From: Syngnathus acus
Lineage: Eukaryota > Chordata > Actinopteri > Syngnathiformes > Syngnathidae
Reading direction: 5' to 3'
DNA: 64,000 bases
Assembly (NCBI RefSeq): GCF_901709675.1
Contig: NC_051099.1
Location: 8,556,001 to 8,620,000 of the forward strand
The notes beneath the pieces were generated by a model that was not told the DNA's origin, made no database searches, and saw only the letters and a program-made list of their open reading frames with translations. A program made the position numbers and the translations under genes. Positions within the stretch are counted from its first letter, which is position 1; every line of letters starts with the position of its first letter. This document shows, one piece after another, positions 1-10,000 of this stretch.

Positions 1-1022
1 CTACACTGTGACACTTTTATGTGAGCCATTTTCAGGCTTGCCTCCAGTACGGTGACGTGGGTCAGGCATTCGTTTGCATGCTGGAAGGTGAGAATGGGCA
101 CTGAAGAAAAGGCCACTGAGTCACTGCCACTTAGCTCGATCTGCTGGCATCCACTGGACTCAACCATGTCTGCTCCTCTTGGATTGGGACCAAAAATAGC
201 AACCAAAAAGCTCCGGTTCATAGGACTGAGAAGCTTCAACGTGACTTCTCATTTGTATGGCTAGGCAATCATCAACAACAAGACAAAATACTAGTTCTTA
301 AAAAAGAGCAGACTGAATTTTTTTGTCTGTCAAGCAACTGCCGACTCAAAGCACCCTTACTCACCCCGCTAACATGATTCAACTTTCAGCGTCACCAGAA
401 CTATCCAGCTGTCAGTGGTGGATCCACGCCAAACTGAGATTATGAATGCAAGAGACTCACCGTTAAAGGTCAACAGGCAAAGGCTTTCTGAGGGAACGTC
501 ACTTGAATTAAGCAATGCGCAAAGTTGAACTCACTTTTGTGGCCTATATTTTCTCTTAGCCCTGAGAGAGATGCGATATAAAAATTTGCATTGGATTTCT
601 GCGGGGCCGAGTCGTCAATATTTGCATGATACAAGTATTCACGTTGTGTTTCTGCAAGCAAATGCATGAATCTGAGAGCCATGTCAACCGCCATTTTACT
701 GCAAGTAAACAATTGTACAATGTAATGGTGCACCATCGCAGTGTGGCGCTTCCGAAAGTAGGCCAGACTAAATCACGCATGATTGATCGTGGAGAATCAA
801 CTGCCACTGACGCAACTTTTAAGGGTTCACACAATCCCCCTCAAAGCAAGCAATATCTGGATGTGAGCAATGGACACATAAAGGTTGTAGGAAACATGAA
901 TGTAATATTTGAGTCAATATTAATGCTAGTAATAAAAGTGCTAGTCATTGAAGATCATTATTTTATTTACCAGTAACACAACTTTTTGAATTTCTTTTTT
1001 TTTTCTTTTTTTTTTTTTGCAG
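1..1022 (+). other. vezf1: vezf1 intron, 5' part of window
   Basis: Non-coding. The stretch ends in a long T-rich tract and AG at 1021-1022, the acceptor for the first visible vezf1 exon. No zinc-finger codons belonging to the upstream vezf1 exons were found in it, so those exons lie left of the window. Open frames here are short and carry no recognisable domain. Confidence 0.7.
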
Positions 1023-1868
1023 GCCCGACCACTTGAGTTGTCACGTGAAGCATGTTCATTCTTCTGAACGACCGTTCAAATGTCAAGTGACGGTACGACC
1101 ATCTTTTGTTTGACCCTATCCAGATTCTGTGTATTATCGCCACTTATGTTGTTGTCGCGCTCCCTTGACCTTTAACCTGACATGCTCTGGGCGCCTGCAG
1201 GCATGTACCTCTGCTTTTGCCACCAAAGACAGACTGCGTTCTCACATGATCAGACACGAGGGGAAGGTGACCTGCAGCATTTGTGGAAAGATGTTGAGTG
1301 CAGCTTACATCACCAGCCACCTGAAGACTCATGGCCAAGCCAACTTCAACTCTTGTAATAAAGGTATTTTGCAACTGGTAGACAAAACGCAAAAGGAAAG
1401 CATCGTTTTTTTGTGAAATTAGAAGCAGTTTGTCCAATTTGGGTCAGATTGAGAATTGTTGAACTAAGCAACTATTTGACGATCGTTCCCTTTCCCTCCC
1501 CAGACGAGGTCTGCAACTCTGCCTCAGCGACACCCGTGACAGTTTCAGCTCCCATTACCACAGCAATGAATCGGGGCAACTCCAACAACAACAACAACGC
1601 TGTCACCATCGCGGCGCAAATGAACATCAGCACCAACACGGTCAACATCACCTCGCCGATCAGCCTTCAGCATCCGCTCACCATCACCGGGCCCGTCAAT
1701 ATCGCCTCCGTCAACATCCCCGCCACCGCCTCCATGAATATCGCCCACCCAGTGGCAATAACCACCCCCATGCCTATGAATATCGCCGGCCCGCTTAACA
1801 TTGCCATGAGGTCGGTAGATAGCATGCCTTTCTTGTCCCAAGTCTTGCCGTCTTCCCCGCCATGGTAA
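1023..1868 (+). CDS. vezf1: vezf1, vascular endothelial zinc finger 1 (last three coding exons, 5' partial)
   Basis: Nuclear C2H2 transcription factor of the VEZF1/MAZ/PATZ1 group, known for roles in endothelial gene expression and for binding G-rich DNA. Coding exons read 1023-1086, 1201-1363 and 1504-1868. The first completes one finger (RPDHLSCHVKH, with an S-S-E-R-P-F linker) and opens the next. Joining 1086 to 1201 restores the C-x2-C of the finger CQACTSAF...HMIRH. A further finger CSICGKML...HLKTH follows. The last exon encodes a low-complexity tail with repeated N-I-x-x-P motifs and a run of Asn, and ends MPFLSQVLPSSPPW, almost identical to the VEZF1 C-terminus and unlike MAZ. Compared with mammalian VEZF1 as I remember it, the Gln-rich segment between the fingers and the N-I-T-S-P repeats is absent. 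The a or b paralogue cannot be decided. Confidence 0.93.
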
Positions 1869-3996
1869 AAAAGAAAAAAAAAACAGGAAAAGGAGCATGG
1901 AACTGGCCACAAAGAAAGGAAAATAAAGTCAAGCAATTTGCCCCTTAGGCCTAGCTCTGTTTTTTTTTTTTTTTTTTTTTTTTTAAACCCTCCATATTTT
2001 TTTCTATCACACCTCCAAGCGCGTGCTGCGTTTCCAAGAGCTTTGCAGCCAGCCACGAGGTGCCGGCCAAGTCTCAGCTGCATCACGACTAATGCTACAA
2101 GAGTGATAGGAGATGCGCAACACTTGAGTAGAATCCAAGTAGGACCGTCCTTGAAAGAGAAGGACAAGTTTAGGACTTATCTAAGTCAGGTAGAATGACA
2201 AACTGTGAGGTGATTCCTCCTACGTGATGATGAACTCTCTCGAAAGATTTGTTTTTAGGAGGTTACCATTGGAGAGAAGTGATGGACTGACCTTTCTCCA
2301 GCAGTCTTTGTATGTTAACTATAGCTTGGCTGCCCTTATTTAATGTAGGAAAGAAGCATAGTGAAAAGGGTTAGCAGCTTCCATGTGCACGGAAGAATAT
2401 TTTTTCACCGTGCTACGGCTTTTCTGTGTTCTTTTCAGATAGTAGCTACTACGCTCTTGAGGTACAGGTGTACATTTGACATAGTCCGCTTTTTAAGTTT
2501 TTAACCTGTCTTTTTAAGAGGATATCTTCAAAAGTGTCCGCTTGATGATGAAATGTTTGTATTTTTATATTTGTATGGAATCATGAAGACTTGCGTTAGT
2601 ATGTTCAAATATGTTTCAACGTGCACCCCACCCAGCTTCCCAATGTCACCAGAGTGGATTGAGTCTCGCACTGAACAAACGTCCCACGTAGGCAAAGAGC
2701 AGCAGTATTAGTATCGAAGGGCACGCTAACGTTGCTAACCTGTCCTGTCGTCTCAGTGGTTAAAACTGGAAAGACACAGCTGGATCTTGAATTTCTGCCA
2801 GAAAAAGTTATGAGGTGATGTCTGATTCCTCCATAAACCTCTCCCAACATTTATCTCCCACTGCCCCGAAAAGACTCACTCAGGAAACACCTTCAAACGA
2901 ACATGTTCTTCACATATTCATTCTGGCCTTTTATGTGGTTTTCGTTTGTTTGTTTTCTTTGGGGTGTGGAAAATATTTGAGAACCTAAGGTCACTTGTCC
3001 CAGAACAAAAATGTCAACAATCACCAGTGGCTCTGTGGACATTTTTTGTCTCGCTTTTGTTTTTTGATTTAGATCTTGTTTGCACTGGAGTATCATACCG
3101 GAGGAACTTAATTGGTTTATATTAATTCGAAGGGTTATTGTGTATGTTTGATTCTGTTTGCTAAGGGTTAGCAACATATCCCCTCCCTCCAAAAACGTTC
3201 AAGGGAGCTTATTCTTGTGCAAATCAGCATTATGGCTTGATGAGTTGAATGTTGGGGCTTTTTTTTGTATTTTTTATTCCCTTTGAGAGTGGTTCTCAGA
3301 TGATGCATGAAGGAGCGTTTTGAGTTGTTGGTTGCCTACAGACCTCCCTACTTCCATCACGGACAAAAGTAGTATTATTTTAAAAATATAGTTGTTCACC
3401 GACTTGCTGTACAATGGCATATCTACTGTACATTTTAGTTGTTTTTTTCTAACAAACAGCAGTCACAGGCTGAGAATTATTCCAACTGATGTTGGGGGGG
3501 GATTTAATGAGAGAATATTGAGACAAGACTGACATTGCATGACCCTGAACACTATAACTTTGTTGAATATTTTATTTTTTTAATGAATGCATTGTTGTTT
3601 GACAGTGTTGCAACTCCTGAAGACTTTCAGTTGACACTGAAAAAAAATGCAATATGCATGATTGTCATTGTTCATTTTTTTTTAACAAAATAGTATTATT
3701 TTCTTAATGTACGTATTGCATAGATACACTATAATAGACTGTTTGCCAAATTTGATACAGCGATAATGTGATGAATTCAACTTATGTTGATGTTATTGTT
3801 GAATTGAGCATCTCTTTATTTTTTAAGACAAATATGAATTGGAAATTCCATGAGCCTCGTGAAAGCAGTTGAATGTATATCTTTGTACAAAAGTATTTTA
3901 GGTCTGCAGATACAGTAGTAAAGATAGATGTGAAAGATAAAATAACCCTTTTTTTAAAATAAAACTTTTGTATTAGAATATTAACAATGGTAATTT

Positions 3997-4004
3997 TGTA
4001 TATA
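3997..4004 (+). promoter_or_regulatory. Pumilio-type element in vezf1 3' UTR
   Basis: TGTATATA matches the Pumilio binding element UGUANAUA and lies in the transcribed strand close to the 3' end of the vezf1 UTR. A match this short also occurs by chance in AT-rich DNA. Confidence 0.35.
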
Positions 4005-4121
4005 CAAGAAAGTAGGCTTTCCAATTAGATGAAACATTCCTGCATTTTTTTTTAAATGTATGTTTGTCAGATTATTACATGAACATGCGCAATGTTATGT
4101 GCCTTTTATTTGGGTTGTCTA

Positions 4122-4127
4122 AATAAA
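4122..4127 (+). terminator. vezf1: vezf1 polyadenylation signal
   Basis: AATAAA after a T-rich and TG-containing stretch. It is the last such signal before the sequence changes to intergenic character and the CTCF-type motif at 4305. Confidence 0.55.
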
Positions 4128-4304
4128 AGAAAATCATTACATATTTTGTATTTAGTAAAGGATATTTGTCATGGTAAAATTCAGGAGCGTTTTGCTTTAT
4201 TTAAAGTTTAATCACATGATCATACAGTCTTCGGGAAAGAGAGTCCTTGTAACATACAAATCTCTGGCAATGTGATAAAGCGCAAAATAATTTTCCACAG
4301 TTGT

Positions 4305-4318
4305 CCAGCAGATGGCGC
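4305..4318 (+). promoter_or_regulatory. CTCF-type motif, forward
   Basis: CCAGCAGATGGCGC fits all 14 positions of the CTCF core CCASYAGRKGGCRC on the + strand. It lies about 180 bases past the vezf1 polyadenylation signal, at the vezf1/ksr1 boundary. Occupancy is not shown by sequence. Confidence 0.5.
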
Positions 4319-4642
4319 CCAGTAATCAAATTCAAATGTTTACGCCGTCTGTGTTGAATTAGTTGACTGCAATGTTTTCAGCGTGTGACTCCATCATCAG
4401 TCAAGAATTGTCGAAGTAAACAAAACTTGCATGCAAGTCAAATTAGACGGAGAGAAAAAAAATCAAGTGAACAATTTATCTGCTGGACTCCTGACTAGCA
4501 GCCAAATACCAAATATTTATTCCAAATACAAGTATGTAGATGACACCCTCAATATTGGCCAAGGACATGCGACGGCAAGTTGCAACAAACTTAAAAAGGC
4601 CTCCAAATTGGAAGTTTGCTTGTTGGGAATCTTCCGCAGTAA

Positions 4643-4735
4643 AGAATCAGAATCAGCTTTATTGGCCAAATGTATGCATGCCAAACAAGATATTTGACTC
4701 TGGTCGATCTCAGCCTCTGTACAACATTTAAGTGA
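4643..4735 (+). repeat. dispersed teleost repeat (GAATCAGAATCAGCTTTATTGGCC family)
   Basis: It opens with AATCAGAATCAGCTTTATTG, a phrase found in very high copy in teleost genomes, followed by the usual degenerate continuation (…CCAAATGTATGCATGC…ATTTGACTCTGGT…CTCTGTACAACA). Family recognised from memory; boundaries approximate. Confidence 0.6.
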
Positions 4736-6225
4736 CTAACAACATTCAGGCCTCCTGTCTCCAACCTCATTTGGCCTAAATTAGACCTATAGTGTGAAGC
4801 CACCTGGTTGGTTGCCTTTTAAACAGCTCAAGAAGATGTTGGACTGGGTTGGGAACGTGCTTATGAGTAACTCACAAACTGAGCGTTATGCTCGACACCT
4901 GTCTCAGGTCCATCCACTTTCGTCCAATGAATAATCAAGAGTGACTTCAGAGCAACATGTTTCTGGATGGAGAACCACAGCAAAGAGCGGGGAGGGAAAA
5001 ACAGAGTAAGAAATGGTGAGGACTCTACATTATGAATTCACTCATGCTGCAAATTAAGTACTTGAAATGTAATTGTAAAAATGAAGCTTGCTTAATTTCA
5101 GAATGTGTCCAATTCAATGTATTTTTACATGCTCATATGTGTCCAACTAGTGAGAAGACAGACGTAGAGAGTGAAAGATAAGACATATATGTACTCGCTT
5201 TCCTTCCTGTGTGAAGCAACATGAGTGTTTAGCAACATTAATGGCTAAATATTTCTTTTCACTGATCTTCCTCATCTGTGTGCGTCGAGATGTATCACAA
5301 TTTCCCTTTGAAAATATAACAACGCTCTGTTTTAAATCGCTGTTGTACAGTGCAATTGTATTTTACCCTATTTAATAACAATCCAGCTTTTCTAATACTC
5401 TGCTCTTGTACTTGTCTGGCTTCATGTGCACTACTTCTGATCTTATTTTTCATTTGGAGGCAAAGCTGAAAGTGGCACACACTGTGCTGCTGGCTGGACA
5501 CCATCAAGTCTGTGCTGTTAGAACAGTACGACCTAATTCAAACAAAAAGTTGCATAATAAAACAACTCTCACACACATAAAAATCCCCTCGTTTTTATGC
5601 TTCATTTTGAGCGAGGGTACAGTACACATGTGACATACTAATAACTGGGTTGATTTTAAACCCGATTCCGTACTTTCGATTAGAGTTGAATCTCATTGTT
5701 TGTCGCATCACTTGGTTCATCCATGATTCCCTGCTCTGGAACAAAGCTGTTGCAAAGAGAAAAGTATAGTGAGACGGAGACAAGGTTCTCTGAGAAGTGA
5801 CTCACGTCCTATTTTATAATCAGCCGATAAATTAAAAAAAGATATTCGAACCCTGTCAGCGTCAATGAAGATGTGTGCGTGCGTACCACTGATAATTCTT
5901 TCGAAAATGGCACCCTCTTTTCTCAACATGAGGACAATCCGCCTTCAGCTTGAATTTGCGGTAAAATGGAAATTTATCACATTTGTTAACATTTACTTGT
6001 GAACATTTCTGTGTGGAAACCAGTAGGAGGAAGGAGTGATCATGCAGAGCACCACCTGTTGAGACTTCTGCAAAATTCCATTCTGTGCAAAAATGTCTTT
6101 GTTCATGTTCCTAATATACATTTGTAGTTGAATGTTTTTTTTAAACATCCAAACTACCCTGACGACTACAGTGATGTCATGCGACTCTCTTGCACGCTGT
6201 TGAATAATGGCATCCACTCTTTTGG

Positions 6226-6420
6226 GACAGCCGTGGCACAGGGGCTAAAAATAAAATCTATGACTGAAAGACCTTAGGCTCGATTCCCTCATTCGGCACA
6301 GGCTATCGCAGCTGAGGTCCCCTTGAGCCAGACATGTAAGTGGTTCCCAAAGCACAAAAAGGCTGTCCCTGCACCAATGTGTCAAAATCTAATGCTGTAT
6401 GTTGGCTGTGTTGGCTCCTG
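6226..6420 (+). repeat. tRNA-derived SINE remnant
   Basis: A degraded RNA polymerase III promoter is visible: an A-box-like GTGGCACAGGGG near 6233 and a B-box-like GGCTCGATTCCC near 6278. It is followed by CCCCTTGAGCCAGACATG, the counterpart of the CCTTGAGCAAGGCAC body of common fish SINEs. It is too diverged to be an active tRNA gene or mobile SINE. Confidence 0.55.
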
Positions 6421-6659
6421 GGAAACGCTAACTGCAGAGAGATTTTGTGCGTATGTTATTCAGTGATGCAGTATGTGACAGACGGCCTTGCTCATTTTTG
6501 TAGTTCACACAATGATTGACAGGGTTATTTTACACAAAACTTTATTTATTGCTCACCCATTTACATTATAATAGAGATGTCGTCTCAATCTAATATAAAG
6601 TTGACTTTTTTTTTGCACATTTACAATGTTTTCTTGATGTTCTCAGCTCAACTGGTCAT

Positions 6660-7056
6660 TTCAACGGCTAACAGCTGTCGTACAAAGCAGTTCCCTTTTC
6701 TGTCATGCAAGCGGACTGGGCACACCCTGTAGACTCCATTACCCAGAGTGCACCGCGCGCCCCATGATGTTCCTAACAGCTGACAGACGGTGAAAGCCAC
6801 TAGCAGATCTGTCTGTTGTGTGGAGAGAAGACTCGCTAAACAACGGTCTTAAACCCCACGTCGAGAGACTTTTCAACCACCTCCATTCATCGACCATATT
6901 TACTGGATTAAAAGAGAAGAAGATCCCTTCGATCAGCCTCCAGTTCAGAAGCTGGGGGACATTCGCTCGGTCAGGTGCTGGGGCTGCTGCATATGTCGGA
7001 TTTGATCCATTGACGCTTCGACTCCAGCCCTCCCAGCCGAGCCCAAATGCCGAGGA
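6660..7056 (+). promoter_or_regulatory. ksr1: ksr1 promoter and 5' UTR
   Basis: GC and CpG content rise just ahead of the first ksr1 coding exon. A ZNF143-type element sits at 6740-6757, and the start codon at 7057 follows GAGGA. No TATA box is evident, consistent with a CpG-type promoter. The transcription start is not defined; ATGs upstream of 7057 exist in other frames. Confidence 0.55.
6740..6757 (+). promoter_or_regulatory. ZNF143/Staf binding element
   Basis: TACCCAGAGTGCACCGCG matches the Staf binding site YWCCCASMATGCAMYGCG at all but one position (G for A before TGCA). The bases before it (ACTCCAT) resemble the ACTACAA extension seen in strong promoter-proximal ZNF143 sites. It lies about 300 bases upstream of the ksr1 start codon. 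Confidence 0.6.
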
Positions 7057-10000
7057 ATGGATAGTGTGTCTACTATCGGTGGGAACATGGTCGAGAGTGG
7101 CGAGAAGCCGGAGAGGGACGGTGGCGGAGGGGGCGACGCAGCCATGGCCGCGCTCCACCAGTGCGAACTGATCCAGAACATGATAGATATCTCCATCTCC
7201 AGCTTACAGGGGCTCAGGACCAAATGCGCCGCGTCCAACGACCTCACGCAGCAAGAAATCCGCACACTGGAGGTAAATTGGATGTTGTGTGACAAAAGGC
7301 CGTCCCAGCCGTCGCGAGTCTTGGCAAACTGCGGAGTCATGAAGCCGCTTCGATCGCAGACGCTTTTTGGCTTACAGGCACCCCCCACCCCAAATGACGA
7401 TGATTGATTTATTTGTGTTTTGCTTCAGCACCTCAATGATGCTTATTGAGCTCTCTGCTGTGAGTTGCTTAGTTCATAGCACAATTCATCTCGGCTTAAT
7501 ATTGAATAATCTGCTTTTATTTATAGAACTGCATGCGCCGCACATGCTGTGCTTGTGTTGGAGCCTAGACTTCGAGAGGCCCGCACAAATAACAAACTAA
7601 CAAAGAAAAAAAACGCAAACATGTTTTTTGTTTTTATTTGATGCTCAGCCCAAGATTTCATGCATCTATATGCAGCGTTGCAATGGCCTGACATTGCTTT
7701 GCGAGGACCTCTGCACACTATGCTCTCCTGTGTCACGGATGCACGCCTTTGTTAAAGTAACACAATGTTTGCTCATCTAACTCAGCAGTCTCAGTCGTTC
7801 TAGTCATGTGCAATTTACGTTTCATATTAACTGCCAAAACCATGCAACAGAATTAGTTTTTCCTCTCATGGACCAGATTAAGTTATTCAACTACAGTAGA
7901 GACAGGACCGGGTTTCTATGATGCATATGGTATTTACTATACATTGGTAGCCATCCATCCATTCTCTATAAAGCTGGCCCCTATTTGGGTTGTGGTTGAG
8001 CTCGCTAGCTAGTACACTCTGAAATGGTCCCTAGTCAATTGAAGAGCCAAGATTAGAACCCAGAACCTTAAAGCTGCTGATTTTATTTTTATGGAAGTGG
8101 TTTTGTTGTGTTTGCATACAACTGCACAGTTGATCTGTCCATCTTGACTGGTTTAGCTGAGGTGTGTAAGAAAAGTTCCAGGACTGGCGTCACAAAAGAT
8201 ACAGAATCCAACAGTTCCTTGACAGCATAGGCCACCATTTGAGGACTGTTTGACAGCAACACGCATGTTTAAACCCCATGGCATGCACAGTTGTGTCCAT
8301 GAACCTGACCCCCGCCCAAATAAAAAAATCTAATCTCCAGTTCCTGTTGATGTTCTGCTAAAAGTCTCCATACTTGCATGCAGGCCAGGCATGTGTGTCA
8401 CCATGGAAGCGGATATGATATGGCTGAGTACTTCCTGAGCAACGCTGCCTTCCACAGCGATTTGTTGTGAAACTCTCACCAAACAATAGGGTGGTCGTGC
8501 TTCTGGGATTGTTTTTGAACGCCTTGCGAGCTCACAGTGGGGACCTTGTCAAGGACTATTTTTGTCTTGATCCAAGCAGAACGCTCATTTGTGTCTTCAA
8601 GTGCCTGGGTGCGAGCAAGGCGCTGCTGTCGGCGCTCAAACTTCCTTTGTCTTTAGTGGTGGCACTGTTTTGACCTCTCTTCTTATTTACCACTTTCATT
8701 TCTCGTTTGAGAACTCTGTGTGATTTCACATTCTTAATGCCTGGCATTTTTTTGGAGCATCGCCTCCAGATGTCTTTTTCAACATGCTCCTCTAGATCAT
8801 GAAATGTTTAATGGCTGTAGCTTCTCTAGCAGAATAGTCTTAACTTCTTAAGACTGCTAAATTCATTCATTATTGATGCCAGCATCTGCAAATAATCTTC
8901 AAGTGAAAGGTCTGTGATTATTTAGTGGTAGTTTTGGGTTTGTGATTCATCTTATCAACATTTCTGTTTACTAAGTCCCGCTTTGGTTAAAATTCAGCTC
9001 ACAAGATTGTCATTTGCTTGACACTCCCACACACCGACGAAATGGATGAGCAGTCCCTGCTAAATGTTGCAGCTGTCCATTTATTTATTTATTTATTTTT
9101 AAAAACACATTCCTAATTAATTCAGTGCCTTTTGCTTTTAATCACTGTTTCAGTACATGAAGAAGACCTGCCATGAAAATAATAGACTGTAAAAAAAGAG
9201 ATTGTTTTGCCTCAAACGAGAGATTTGGAGGTGCTTCGAGTTTGAATGCCACACCGTGAGGTAAAAGTAGTTCTCGCACAGGTGGCGCCACGCGGCTTGG
9301 CTTCAATATTGCTCTGGAGTGTAATCACGAGTGACTCCAATTCACTTTACATGCTCATTGAGACGGCTTTATTATTCCACTTGAACTGTGTGTTGTGCTG
9401 CCTTGCCAGTGAAGGGGGATAATGATACCGGCCTCTTCCGCATGGAGTGCTAACCGCTACTTCACTTTAGGCGTGTTAATCCCACTCAGTCTGGCCTCTG
9501 TCTGCCTCTCGTGCTGCCTACGTTGGATTTGCACTGTGGCTTTTCATAGATTTCTGATTTTAGCTCCATCACATCCACTTTGCACTGCTTCTGGAATCTC
9601 TGTTGTTTTTTAATGCTAGTCAAAATGTCTGCTGCTCGTGAGCATGCAGCAAGGACTCGGAGTTGTGCTCATGATCTGCATTGCATTGAAATCTTATTTT
9701 CACAAAAGGAATTGACTAGCTTCTATTTGAACGATGATGTTGTGCGGCGACGAGCATTAAGCAGCATGGCGTCACTGTGTTTTGTCTCCGCTCTGTGCAG
9801 GGAGAGAGCCTTTGCTGTGCGCATGTAGCGTGAGCTGTTTTGGCTGCATCTATATTTAGACATCTTCTCTTCCTACGCATTTTCGGGCTAGGTTGTTAAA
9901 TAAGAAAATCAAATGACGCGCAAAGAGGCTGGGAGAGTAGGGAGGAAAGGGGAGGGGAGAATCAAAGCCAATCGGCAGTGCTGCTGCTATGACATGACAA

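Larger units (their letters stand above)
1869..4145 (+). other. vezf1: vezf1 3' UTR
   Basis: AT-rich sequence after the TAA stop, without convincing reading frames, running about 2.3 kb to the AATAAA at 4122. It begins with a 26-T run (1961-1984 region) and contains several short T and A tracts. Extent is inferred from the polyadenylation signal; an earlier AATAAA at 3958-3963 could give a shorter form. Confidence 0.6.
4146..6650. other. vezf1-ksr1 intergenic region
   Basis: About 2.5 kb, AT-rich, no gene seen. It contains the CTCF-type motif, one dispersed repeat fragment (4643-4735) and a tRNA-derived SINE remnant (6226-6420). Open frames are short with no domain signature. Confidence 0.6.

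Noticed and set aside
1545-1910. 121-residue frame on the minus strand
   Set aside because: It is the antisense shadow of the vezf1 last exon; Gly/His/Asp-rich composition follows from the repeated N-I-T-S-P codons.
6226-6300. tRNA gene
   Set aside because: A- and B-box-like sequences are present but no cloverleaf can be drawn, and the SINE body follows.
9275-9290. Another CTCF site (CGCACAGGTGGCGC)
   Set aside because: Three mismatches to the core; only the AGGTGGCGC half fits.
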